This document shows, piece after piece, positions 1 through 6,032 of a stretch of 6,032 bases of DNA. The stretch spans positions 1 to 6,032 of the forward strand of contig JAGLTZ010000308.1 in assembly GCA_023135015.1 (NCBI GenBank). The letters are read 5' to 3'. The stretch is from Candidatus Latescibacterota bacterium (GTDB lineage Bacteria; Blakebacterota; Blakebacteria; Blakebacterales; Blakebacteraceae). Position numbers and translations under genes: made by a program. A model generated the notes under the pieces. That model was not told where the DNA came from. It did no database searches and saw only the letters and a list, made by a program, of their open reading frames with translations. Each line of letters opens with the position of its first letter. The first letter of the stretch is position 1.

Positions 1-950
1 TCGCGCGACAGCTGATGAAGGGCATCTGTGTCATCCGGGAATTCCACGCCGGAATGCCACGCCAGCGACAGGCTTGCACCGAGCCGCAGCGAAGGATCCC
101 CCCCGACCGCTACCTTCGGGAGCAGAATCGTCAACCGGCCGGCGGGGGGAGCCCCGAAGATCTGCTGTCCGGAAAGCAGTATTCTCCTTACTACTTCGAT
201 AAACGTCGAATCGAGGGCAGGCTGGCGTCCCTGGATCCCGACAGTCACATTCATGCCGGCGACCCGGACGTTGTGCCGGCGGAAATCCCCTACGGCCAGC
301 ACGGCCGCCCACAGCTCGGCCGGGTCCTCGGGACGGTAGCTGCGGCCGAAACCCTCCCACGGCACCACAATCCTCCACGAAATCGGCACGTCGAAGATCA
401 CCTCTGTGATCACGTCCCGTGGTCGGACCTGTCCTTCCCCCGTCGCCGGGGAGCTGCCGGTCAGGGTTGGATCGGGTATAAGGAATAGTTCCTTCCCCGG
501 TGCATAAACTGCCTCGGGTCCGATGCCGACTCCGCCGGCGCCTACAGGATCAGGCCCGGGAGCGGTGACATCGTAAGAGAGCCGCATACCGCCCCCGCTG
601 CCCCCGGAGATCATCCATCCCTGCGGATGAGCGGCCACACGCAGAGCCTGGCCGAACCCGTCCTGTGCCTCGGGGCGGGACTGGGTGGATCTCCGTGTAC
701 GAATATCGGCATGCCGCCAGACCACCCCACCCGCCACATCCCCCATCAGCACTGCCGTGATGCCGACACTTCCTGTCTCGAGCGAGGGACGGACCACATA
801 AGTGACACGCCAGGCATCCTGCTGAAGATGATCCGGAGTCGAAATGTCCGCGCAGAGAGCCATCCCGCTGGATGAAAGAGCCACGGCCATAACAGCAACA
901 ATCAGGACAGCGTGCCGGATGCGGGTTAGATGCCTTCGTAGTGCGTCCAT
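1..950 (-). CDS. Exported M61-like (glycyl aminopeptidase-type) protein, N-terminal part, 3'-truncated by window edge
   Basis: The minus strand stays open from the ATG at 950 to the window edge: 316 codons plus two bases, with no stop. The N-terminus looks like a Sec signal peptide: basic residues (R5, R6, R10, R12), a hydrophobic stretch at about 14-26, and possible cleavage after A31 or A34. No valid lipobox surrounds C33. The mature part is beta-rich with a Gly-rich loop (about 116-146), then FxVPxxW-like strands, a segment 'WAAVLAVGDFRRHNVRV' near 214-230, a helix at about 248-266 and 'RLTILLP' at 272-278. This order recalls the N-terminal domain and pre-catalytic region of M61 peptidases, in which the HExxH helix follows. 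That helix would lie just outside the window, so peptidase activity is not shown. An in-frame ATG at 968 (six residues longer) is an alternative start; neither start has a Shine-Dalgarno site. The gene is divergent from polX. The coding call is firm; the family is inferred from memory of its pattern. Confidence 0.72.
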   Translation of the reverse strand, partial: MDALRRHLTRIRHAVLIVAVMAVALSSSGMALCADISTPDHLQQDAWRVTYVVRPSLETGSVGITAVLMGDVAGGVVWRHADIRTRRSTQSRPEAQDGFGQALRVAAHPQGWMISGGSGGGMRLSYDVTAPGPDPVGAGGVGIGPEAVYAPGKELFLIPDPTLTGSSPATGEGQVRPRDVITEVIFDVPISWRIVVPWEGFGRSYRPEDPAELWAAVLAVGDFRRHNVRVAGMNVTVGIQGRQPALDSTFIEVVRRILLSGQQIFGAPPAGRLTILLPKVAVGGDPSLRLGASLSLAWHSGVEFPDDTDALHQLSR

Positions 951-962
951 GTAGGCTATATT
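935..962 (+). promoter_or_regulatory. Candidate promoter for polX, overlapping the divergent promoter
   Basis: TATATT at 957-962 matches five of six positions of a TATAAT -10 box and lies six bases before the polX ATG at 969. The best -35 at a usual distance is the weak TTCGTA at 935-940, with a 16-base spacer. Transcription from here would give a nearly leaderless polX mRNA. The -10 shares bases with the candidate minus-strand -10, so the two promoters would compete for polymerase. Confidence 0.25.
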
Positions 963-986
963 AGTCATATGTCTTTGAACGTCCAA
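958..986 (-). promoter_or_regulatory. Candidate promoter for the exported M61-like gene, inside the start of polX
   Basis: On the minus strand, TTGGAC (986-981) and TAATAT (963-958) are separated by 17 bases. The -10 box ends seven bases before the ATG at 950, so transcription would begin at or next to the start codon and give a leaderless mRNA. This agrees with the lack of a Shine-Dalgarno site. The match to the sigma-70 consensus is only partial, and the -35 box lies within polX coding sequence. Confidence 0.3.
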
Positions 987-2753
987 CTGGCACGGCTGTT
1001 TTCAGAAATCGCCCTGCTTCTGGAACTGCAGGAGGCGAATCCATTCAAGATCCGCGCCTACAGCCGTGCTTCCCAGGCGCTGGAGGCCCTGGATGAAGAT
1101 GTGGGCAGAAGGGTGGAAGAGGGAACCCTCCAGGAGATCCCGGGTATCGGCAGGGATCTGGCAGGGAAAATCAAAGAGTATCTCGAAACCGGAGTACTCG
1201 TCGAATATCTGGAGCTGAAGGAGGCCGTGCCACAGATCCTGGTCGAGATGACCCGCATCCCCGGCCTGGGCCCCAGGAACGCACTTAAACTCTACCACGA
1301 ACTCGGCGTAGAAAGCCTGAAACATATCGAGGCCGCCTGCCGGAGCGGGGAGGTGGCAAAACTGAAGGGCTTCGGCCCCAAGAGTCAGCAGAACATTGTG
1401 GAGGGGATCGCATTCGTGCAGCACGCATCGGAGCGGATCCCCCTGGGGCTCGCCCTGCCCTACGCCGAAGCATTCATAGAAATACTCTCAGCAATGGACG
1501 AAGTGGACCAGATCAGCCCCGCCGGCAGTCTCCGCCGGATGAAGGAGACTGTGGGCGACGTAGACATCGTGGTGGGTTCAGCCTCCCCGGAAGCGGTGAT
1601 GGACGCTTTCACGGGCCACCAGCTGGTGGACAGGGTCCTCGCGAAGGGTAAGACAAAATCGAGCATCCGAACCCTGGACGACCTCCAGGTCGACCTGCGG
1701 GTGGTCGAGCCGAAAGTGTTCGGCGCCGCACTGATGCACTTCACCGGAAGCAAAGAGCACAACGTCCGTTTGAGGGAGATGGCGCGCAGGAAAGGTCTGA
1801 AGATCAACGAATACGGGATCTTCGATGTATCCAGCATCAAAGAGAAGGCGGATCAGGCCGGGGAGGAGAGTCCAAGGGCCGGCAAGAGGTTGAGTGCTGC
1901 AACGGAAGAGGAGTGCTTCAAGGTTCTGGAGCTGCCGTGGATCGCCCCGGAGCTGCGGGAGGACAGCGGCGAGATAGAGGCCGCTCTGGAAGGCAGGCTT
2001 CCCGACCTGATCGAAGATTCCGACATCCGGGGCGAGCTGCACGTCCATACCGACGCCAGCGATGGGAAGATGACACTGGAGGAACTGATAGAGGCGGCCC
2101 TAATGAAAGGCTGGGCGTACATAGGGATCACTGATCATTCGGAAAGCCTGAAGATCGCAAACGGCCTGGACCTCGATCGCATGCAGTGGCAGATCGAGCG
2201 TATCCGCGAGGCGGACGAACGTTACAAGGATATACGGGTGCTGACCGGTACCGAGGTGGACATACTCAGAGATGGCAGCCTCGACTACCCCGACGAACTG
2301 CTGAAGGAGCTCGATATCGTCATCGCATCGGTTCACACACATTTCCGGCTGAGCCGGGAGGACCAGACAAAGCGGATCTGTGATGCGATGGCCAACCCCT
2401 ACGTCAACATCGTCGGGCACCTGACGGGCAGGATGATCGGAGAACGCGCGGCGTATGAGCTGGATGTGGAAAAGGTCATCGAGACGGCCGCCAGAACCGG
2501 GACAGCTCTGGAAATAAACGCACACCCGGTCCGTCTCGACTTAAACGACCGCCACTCCCGTATAGCGAATTCGGCCGGTGTGCCTCTTGTCATCTGCACT
2601 GACGCACACAGCATCGGCCAGCTCGAATTGATGCGGTACGGAGTCAAAGTCGCCCGGAGGGCCTGGCTGGAGGCGGGGGATGTGCTCAACACGTTGGAGT
2701 CGGAGGTGCTGCTCAAGGCTCTCCACGGGAAACGCCCCAAAAAGGGCAAATAA
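969..2753 (+). CDS. polX: DNA polymerase/3'-5' exonuclease PolX (family X polymerase with PHP domain)
   Basis: A 594-residue protein, close to the 570-580 usual for bacterial PolX, which fills short gaps in base-excision or end repair in the cytoplasm. Helix-hairpin-helix motifs lie at 57-68 (IPGIG), 97-106 (IPGLG) and 132-146 (LKGFG). The nucleotidyltransferase domain carries G186-S187, the catalytic pair D197 and D199 in GDVDIVV, the third acidic residue D242, the FTGSKEHN segment (258-265) and LKINEYGIF (277-285). The C-terminal PHP domain begins near 354, with likely metal ligands H358, H360, D365, H390, E429, H456, H458, H484, D545 and H547; in this family it supplies the Mn-dependent 3'-5' exonuclease. 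Both active sites look intact. The start fits because the family begins a few residues before the 'LARLFSEIA' helix, although no Shine-Dalgarno site precedes it. The gene ends in tandem stops TAA TAG. Confidence 0.97.
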   Translation: MSLNVQLARLFSEIALLLELQEANPFKIRAYSRASQALEALDEDVGRRVEEGTLQEIPGIGRDLAGKIKEYLETGVLVEYLELKEAVPQILVEMTRIPGLGPRNALKLYHELGVESLKHIEAACRSGEVAKLKGFGPKSQQNIVEGIAFVQHASERIPLGLALPYAEAFIEILSAMDEVDQISPAGSLRRMKETVGDVDIVVGSASPEAVMDAFTGHQLVDRVLAKGKTKSSIRTLDDLQVDLRVVEPKVFGAALMHFTGSKEHNVRLREMARRKGLKINEYGIFDVSSIKEKADQAGEESPRAGKRLSAATEEECFKVLELPWIAPELREDSGEIEAALEGRLPDLIEDSDIRGELHVHTDASDGKMTLEELIEAALMKGWAYIGITDHSESLKIANGLDLDRMQWQIERIREADERYKDIRVLTGTEVDILRDGSLDYPDELLKELDIVIASVHTHFRLSREDQTKRICDAMANPYVNIVGHLTGRMIGERAAYELDVEKVIETAARTGTALEINAHPVRLDLNDRHSRIANSAGVPLVICTDAHSIGQLELMRYGVKVARRAWLEAGDVLNTLESEVLLKALHGKRPKKGK

Positions 2754-2762
2754 TAGCCCCTC

Positions 2763-2791
2763 TTGCGCACCACCACCGGGCAACGTACAAT
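2763..2791 (+). promoter_or_regulatory. Candidate sigma-70-type promoter for the outer-membrane barrel gene
   Basis: TTGCGC (2763-2768) and TACAAT (2786-2791) are separated by exactly 17 bases. The -10 box matches the consensus at five of six positions, while the -35 keeps only the TTG. It lies just after the polX stop and would start a transcript near 2798, leaving a leader of about 100 bases before the barrel gene. Read-through from polX cannot be excluded, as I see no canonical terminator between the two genes. Confidence 0.4.
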
Positions 2792-2845
2792 TTCCAGAGA
2801 TAATTCCGAGGCCGAAGTAATGATTTCATGCCCGGATAGTCACAC

Positions 2846-2873
2846 CCGGCGGTTGCCGCCAGCCCGCCGCCGG
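2846..2873 (+). repeat. GC-rich inverted repeat in the leader of the barrel gene
   Basis: CCGGCGG (2846-2852) pairs perfectly with CCGCCGG (2867-2873) over a 14-base loop. A competing short hairpin, GGCGG/CCGCC (2848-2852 with 2856-2860), uses the same left arm. No T-run follows, so this is not a standard intrinsic terminator for polX. It ends nine bases before the ribosome binding site of the next gene and could affect translation, but no function is shown. Confidence 0.35.
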
Positions 2874-2882
2874 CCCAAATGT

Positions 2883-2890
2883 GGAAGGGG
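2883..2890 (+). promoter_or_regulatory. Ribosome binding site that favours a TTG start for the barrel gene
   Basis: GGAAGGGG at 2883-2890 ends six bases before the TTG at 2897, which is ideal Shine-Dalgarno spacing. The in-frame ATG at 2879 lies upstream of this purine run and has no such site of its own, only GC-rich sequence. This is the main reason for preferring the TTG. Confidence 0.6.
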
Positions 2891-2896
2891 TATACA

Positions 2897-4066
2897 TTGA
2901 GAGAACAAATTATACATACCCGTTTACGCGGCGCCGCCCTGACAACCGTGGTAGCTGTTCTGATTATCTGCGCTTCAACGCCTGCCCAGGCACAACCGCC
3001 TGTTCCAATCAGGTACAGCACCCGCACTCTCGCCATGGGGAGTGCAGGCTTGCTTTCGAGCAACCCGATCGAAATGGGCTATTTCAACCCAGGCGCACTC
3101 TCCCTCACCGGCGGTTTCCACATCTACATCCCGATGGTCCAGGTGAACTTCAACCAGGATTTCATCGATCTTGCAGAATTTATCGGTGATAACGAAGACA
3201 GTTTCAACAACTTCAGTTCAATGGGCCTGCTTCATCAGCTGGACTTCATCAACAAGGTCAACAACGAGGTCGGTCACAAATGGGTCGGCCTTGACTTCGA
3301 TCCGATGATAGGAGTGCAGCTCGGAAAACTGAGTCTCTCGGCTTATTCAGTCAGCAGAGCCCAGGTGCGTTTCGATGCAGATACAAATCTTAACCCGATG
3401 ACGGGTAGTTACAATCCGCCGACTCTGACGGCCAAATCCGAGGTCGATTTGGTAGTCAATGCCGCTTATGGAATTCAGGCCGGACCCTTGCTGCACGGAG
3501 GAGTCGGGCTGCGCTTCTTGAGCCGTACACATACGGAACAGGTCCAGACAATCGATCCTCTTGAAGGGAATAACCCTTTTAAGCTCTTTGATACAGCAAC
3601 CGAGGAAGCTGAGGATACTGTTACAGGCTTTGCGTTCGACGTGGGAGGCACGTTGACGCTGACAAAGGCGATAGCTGTGGGAGGTCTGGTCCGCGGCCTG
3701 GTCAGCAGCATGGAGGACGCGGATTGGGAACCGGAAATCTGTGCAGGAGTCCGCCTCAAGCCTCTCGAGGTCCTGCTGGGAATACCCAAGATTCTTATCA
3801 GGGATATCACCCTGGAAGCAGATATCCAGGACCTGGCCAATGTACGTGGCGAGCAGTACATGGATAAACTGCAGCTAGGTGCTGAGGTGAAGATTCCCTT
3901 CTTCGCTCTCCGTGCCGGCATGAACCGCGGCAAGTTCGCCTATGGGGTCGGTTTCCACTTCCTCATCGTCGACCTCGCTGTCGCCAAGGCAAGCGTGCCG
4001 GTGGTGACGCCGACCGGTGTGGAGGACCAGGACCTCTTCTCTCTTTCGGTAGGCATCGGATTCTGA
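2897..4066 (+). CDS. Outer-membrane beta-barrel protein, TraF/PorV-like (UPF0164-type)
   Basis: From the TTG at 2897 this gives 389 residues; the in-frame ATG at 2879 would add six. The N-terminus is a classic Sec signal peptide: basic R9 and R11, a hydrophobic core at about 13-26 and an AQA cleavage site after A32. The lipobox rule fails at C25. The mature protein opens with 'RTLAMGSAGLLSSNP' (43-57) and 'YFNPGAL' (62-68), the signature I associate with TraF-type, PorV and UPF0164 barrels, where the text is usually MGGAG followed by NPA. Alternating strands continue to the end, including an 'LGAEVKIPFFALRAGMN' stretch near the C-terminus, and the chain finishes on phenylalanine (SVGIGF), as expected for recognition by the BAM assembly machinery. 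Substrate and partners are unknown. It probably has its own promoter and ends before a strong terminator. A true conjugation role is unlikely, as no transfer genes are nearby. Confidence 0.82.
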   Translation: MREQIIHTRLRGAALTTVVAVLIICASTPAQAQPPVPIRYSTRTLAMGSAGLLSSNPIEMGYFNPGALSLTGGFHIYIPMVQVNFNQDFIDLAEFIGDNEDSFNNFSSMGLLHQLDFINKVNNEVGHKWVGLDFDPMIGVQLGKLSLSAYSVSRAQVRFDADTNLNPMTGSYNPPTLTAKSEVDLVVNAAYGIQAGPLLHGGVGLRFLSRTHTEQVQTIDPLEGNNPFKLFDTATEEAEDTVTGFAFDVGGTLTLTKAIAVGGLVRGLVSSMEDADWEPEICAGVRLKPLEVLLGIPKILIRDITLEADIQDLANVRGEQYMDKLQLGAEVKIPFFALRAGMNRGKFAYGVGFHFLIVDLAVAKASVPVVTPTGVEDQDLFSLSVGIGF

Positions 4067-4101
4067 TCCGACACCTGACGAAAGCGGCACACGGGTTCAA
4101 C

Positions 4102-4130
4102 AAAACGGGCGGCCAAACGCCGCCCGTTTT
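4102..4130. terminator. Bidirectional intrinsic terminator between convergent genes
   Basis: A perfect 12-base stem (AAAACGGGCGGC at 4102-4113 with its complement at 4119-4130) encloses the five-base loop CAAAC. The arm ends give TTTT after the stem on both strands, followed on the plus strand by CCTTT. It lies 36 bases after the barrel gene and 100 bases after the ferredoxin gene, so it can end transcripts arriving from either side. Confidence 0.88.
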
Positions 4131-4229
4131 CCTTTAAAGCATCGCTTAATTAGTGTGTAATACCTGTATTCGAGCCGACTATGACGGTGTTGTCCCGGTT
4201 CTTGGCGGTTGCCTGGTCTTTCTATTCGG

Positions 4230-4490
4230 CTAGCCGCTGTAGTAGTCGTAGTTCTTCTGAATGAAGGACTGCCACTTCTCTGGCACCTCTTCCTCCGGGA
4301 AGATGGCTTCAACCGGGCACACCGGCTCACACGCTCCACAGTCGATGCACTCGTCGGGGTCGATGTAGAGCATGTCTACTTTCTCAAACTCGTCTTCGTC
4401 CTTGGTCGGATGGATGCAGTCCACAGGGCAGACATCTACACATGCAGTGTCTTTCGTATCGACGCAAGGCTCGGCAATGATGTACGTCAT
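4230..4490 (-). CDS. Seven-iron (3Fe-4S/4Fe-4S) bacterial-type ferredoxin
   Basis: An 86-residue acidic electron carrier of the cytoplasm. Cysteines are C9, C17, C21, C25, C48, C51, C54 and C58. The second cluster motif is the full CxxCxxCxxxCP (48-59), while the first has T12 where an 8Fe ferredoxin would have its second cysteine. By analogy with Thermus and Azotobacter FdI types, C9, C17 and C58 would hold a [3Fe-4S] cluster and C21, C48, C51 and C54 a [4Fe-4S] cluster, leaving C25 free. The tail '[13 protein letters not shown]' (65-77) is typical of this subgroup. The ATG is preceded by GGAGGAT at eight-base spacing. It lies about 100 bases downstream of the MBL gene on the same strand, so it may be read from the upstream operon, from its own promoter, or both. 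The redox partner is not identifiable here. Confidence 0.95.
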   Translation of the reverse strand: MTYIIAEPCVDTKDTACVDVCPVDCIHPTKDEDEFEKVDMLYIDPDECIDCGACEPVCPVEAIFPEEEVPEKWQSFIQKNYDYYSG

Positions 4491-4498
4491 TAGAAACC

Positions 4499-4505
4499 AT
4501 CCTCC
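4499..4505 (-). promoter_or_regulatory. Ribosome binding site of the ferredoxin gene
   Basis: GGAGGAT on the minus strand (4505-4499) lies eight bases before the ATG at 4490. This is a strong site and supports the annotated start. Confidence 0.75.
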
Positions 4506-4545
4506 ATGATTAGAAAAGGCTTTATCGACCCAAAATTACCACAGC

Positions 4546-4574
4546 ACTTTATGATTTCCGCATACCCCTCGCAA
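4546..4574 (-). promoter_or_regulatory. Candidate ferredoxin promoter
   Basis: On the minus strand, TTGCGA (4574-4569) and TAAAGT (4551-4546) are 17 bases apart, each matching four of six consensus positions. It lies in the only sizeable gap between the MBL and ferredoxin genes and would give a leader of about 50 bases. It would let ferredoxin be expressed apart from the upstream reductase and hydrolase. Confidence 0.35.
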
Positions 4575-4591
4575 CCCCATTTTGCGCTCTT

Positions 4592-5506
4592 TCAGAAACA
4601 ATCTGCTAGATCGTGGGTTTCCCCGACCCGGTAGCCCTGTTCCGTTTCCTCCACATAGCCGCACTCCACACGGGCATCGTGTTCGAAGAACAGGGTCCAT
4701 TCCTCTTCCACAGCCTGCGGCAGGACCCTCTTTTTGTCTTCGAGCGTCTTAAGAGGCTCAAGGTCGTAAGACATGATGTACGGCAGGTGTATATGGCTGC
4801 AGGTGGGGAAGAGATCTCCACTGTAGAGAAAGGTCCTCTGCGTTGTACGGATCAGCGGAAGCTGCTGTCCCGGTGTATGACCATCGACGACCAGCAGAAA
4901 GAGGTCCGGAAGCAACTCGATCTCACCTTCCACAAGGTTCAGCTGCCCGCTCTTCTCCACAGACAAATAGTTCTCCCCGAAATATGAAGCGCGATCCCGC
5001 TCGCAGGGATCCAGAGCCCATTCCCATTGGCGGCGCTGAACATGGTACTCCGCGTTGGGAAACGTGGGGACCGCCTCCGGTCCTTCTTCATCCACCATTC
5101 CCTCTCCCGTAGAGTCACTCCCATCTGCGAGAACAGTCGATCCTCCACAGTGGTCGAAATGGAGATGGGTCAGGATGACATCGGTCACCTGTGCGGGTGT
5201 TACACCAGCCGAGGCAAGGCTGCCCAGCAGATCGTTCCGGCTGTAATCGATCCGATAGATCGCCTGAAATTTTGGTGTCATCTTTTCCCCGGCCCCAACA
5301 TCTATCAGTACGACCCTTTTATGACCGCCAACCTCCCCCCTCAGCAGAAGCGCACGCATTTTCATATCAATCAGATTCAATTCATCGGCAGGGTGATCAC
5401 GGCTCCAGAGAGTCTTGGGTACTACCCCGAACATGGCTCCCCCGTCCAGGCCGAAATCGCCCGTCTCGATCGCTGTCAGCGACCAGACACCTATTCTTAT
5501 GGTCAC
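4592..5506 (-). CDS. MBL-fold metallo-hydrolase (lactonase/glyoxalase II-like)
   Basis: From the GTG at 5506 this is a 304-residue metallo-beta-lactamase-fold enzyme, probably cytoplasmic, as no signal peptide is seen. It opens with 'ETGDFGLDGGAMFGVVPKTLW' features (14-34), shared with a widespread group of uncharacterised MBL hydrolases. The metal motif HLHFDH (114-119) gives H114, H116, D118 and H119. Further likely ligands are H210 (GHTPGQ), D231 (SGDLF) and a C-terminal histidine such as H276 (FFEHD). A two-metal site is therefore complete. Relatives include lactonases of the AHL/YtnP type and other hydrolases, so the substrate cannot be named. An acidic stretch at about 125-146 looks like an insertion after the metal motif. 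The start is set by GGAGG seven bases upstream and a GTGA overlap with the thioredoxin reductase stop. Longer in-frame starts to 5551 lie inside the reductase gene and are unlikely. Confidence 0.9.
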   Translation of the reverse strand: MTIRIGVWSLTAIETGDFGLDGGAMFGVVPKTLWSRDHPADELNLIDMKMRALLLRGEVGGHKRVVLIDVGAGEKMTPKFQAIYRIDYSRNDLLGSLASAGVTPAQVTDVILTHLHFDHCGGSTVLADGSDSTGEGMVDEEGPEAVPTFPNAEYHVQRRQWEWALDPCERDRASYFGENYLSVEKSGQLNLVEGEIELLPDLFLLVVDGHTPGQQLPLIRTTQRTFLYSGDLFPTCSHIHLPYIMSYDLEPLKTLEDKKRVLPQAVEEEWTLFFEHDARVECGYVEETEQGYRVGETHDLADCF

Positions 5507-6032
5507 TGATTTGCCTCCAACCACCGCTCCACTTCTATGGCGGCCCTGCATCCGCTGCCGGCCGCTGTCACCGCCTGGCGGTAAACGCGGTCAATGATAT
5601 CTCCGCAGGCGAAAACCCCTTCGATCTTCGTCTTCACATCGTCGGTGATCAAGTATCCCTCTTCATCGGTTTCGAGGAACTCCTTGAAGATCGCGGTTCT
5701 CGGTATGTGTCCGATCGCAACGAACAGGCCGTTCAGATCCATCTCCCGCTCTTCCTCCGTCACAGTGTCTTTCAGACGTATTCCTGTAACCCCGACCTCG
5801 TCATCGCCTAACACCTCTGTCACCACGCTGTTCCAGACCACCTCCAGTTTCTCGTTCTGAAAGACCCGGTTCGCCATGATCTTGCTCGCCCTGAGCTCAT
5901 CCCGCCTGTGTATGACATAAACCCTGGAAGTGAATCTGGTGAGAAAAAGAGCATCCTCAATGGCAGTATCCCCACCTCCTACAACGGCCACGATCTTATC
6001 CCTGAAGAAGAAACCGTCACAGGTGGCACAGG
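5503..6032 (-). CDS. trxB: Thioredoxin reductase (NADPH), C-terminal part, 5'-truncated by window edge
   Basis: The last 175 residues of a flavoprotein that is usually 310-340 long; the N-terminal FAD-binding part lies beyond the edge. The first visible residues are the redox pair in CATCDG. Numbering from that first cysteine, the NADPH-domain Rossmann motif GGGDTA is at 18-23, the 2'-phosphate-binding HRRDELR at 41-47, and the C-terminal FAD motif 'FACGDIIDRVYRQAVTAAG' at 140-158. CxxC and HRRxxxR together indicate an NADPH-dependent thioredoxin reductase, passing electrons from NADPH through FAD and the disulfide to thioredoxin. The frame is open to the edge, so the GTG at 5991 is internal and not the start. 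Its stop overlaps the start of the MBL gene by four bases, and the two form an operon. Confidence 0.96.
   Translation of the reverse strand, partial: CATCDGFFFRDKIVAVVGGGDTAIEDALFLTRFTSRVYVIHRRDELRASKIMANRVFQNEKLEVVWNSVVTEVLGDDEVGVTGIRLKDTVTEEEREMDLNGLFVAIGHIPRTAIFKEFLETDEEGYLITDDVKTKIEGVFACGDIIDRVYRQAVTAAGSGCRAAIEVERWLEANQ
5514..5518 (-). promoter_or_regulatory. Ribosome binding site of the MBL gene, inside the thioredoxin reductase gene
   Basis: GGAGG on the minus strand (5518-5514), within the last codons of the reductase gene, is seven bases before the GTG at 5506. It fixes the GTG as the start and supports coupled translation. Confidence 0.75.

Noticed and set aside
15..875. Plus-strand open frames in the first 900 bases (15-488, 28-339, 627-875)
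   Set aside because: They are antisense to a continuous 316-codon minus-strand frame with a signal peptide and coherent protein features; their translations are low-complexity and Arg/Pro-rich without recognisable domains.
2776..2835. Inverted repeat CCGGGCA/TGCCCGG as a polX terminator
   Set aside because: The seven-base arms are 46 bases apart, no T-run follows, and the left arm lies within the candidate promoter spacer; it is probably chance.
2897..4066. Barrel protein as a lipoprotein or a true conjugation TraF
   Set aside because: The residue before C25 is Ile, so the lipobox rule fails, and no conjugation genes are present; only the barrel family resembles TraF-type entries.
4131..4229. 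A small RNA or gene in the gap beyond the ferredoxin stop, prompted by the short inverted repeat AATAC-CT-GTATT near 4159-4170
   Set aside because: The arms are only five bases long, and there is no promoter-terminator pair or coding frame; the stretch is best read as the ferredoxin 3' untranslated region.
5503..6032. The flavoprotein as a ferredoxin-NADP or ferredoxin-thioredoxin reductase, suggested by the nearby ferredoxin
   Set aside because: It keeps both the CATC redox pair and the HRRxxxR NADPH motif, the signature of ordinary NADPH-thioredoxin reductase; TrxR-like ferredoxin-NADP reductases lack the CxxC.

Overview
The window looks like ordinary chromosomal DNA from a fairly GC-rich, Gram-negative-type bacterium. 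The evidence for an outer membrane is a predicted beta-barrel protein with a Sec signal peptide and a terminal phenylalanine. I cannot name the lineage. The gene styles (PolX with a fused PHP domain, a Thermus-like seven-iron ferredoxin, a TraF/PorV-like barrel) would suit an FCB-group or related uncultured phylum, but that is inference. I see no mobile elements, CRISPR arrays, tRNAs or rRNAs.

Layout. Bases 1-950 (minus) hold the first 316 codons of an exported protein that runs off the left edge. It resembles the N-terminal part of M61-type (glycyl aminopeptidase-like) metallopeptidases. It diverges from a complete polX gene (969-2753, plus) across only 18 bases, where two candidate -10 boxes overlap and neither gene has a clear Shine-Dalgarno site. 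A 143-base gap with a candidate promoter and a GC-rich inverted repeat leads to an outer-membrane barrel gene (2897-4066, plus; TTG start preferred). A perfect 12-bp stem terminator at 4102-4130 separates it from three convergent minus-strand genes.

Read in their own direction, the minus-strand genes are the C-terminal part of thioredoxin reductase (6032-5503, with its CATC redox site at the edge), an MBL-fold hydrolase (5506-4592) and a 7Fe-type ferredoxin (4490-4230). The reductase and hydrolase overlap by four bases (GTGA), with a strong ribosome site inside the reductase gene, so they are very probably co-translated. The ferredoxin follows after about 100 bases and may have its own promoter.

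Functionally, the right half is a small redox-flavoured group, the centre holds DNA repair (PolX) and an envelope protein, and the left edge an exported putative peptidase. I found no convincing evidence of an undescribed system. The most useful leads are the truncated peptidase-like gene, the compact divergent start region, and the coupled reductase-hydrolase pair.
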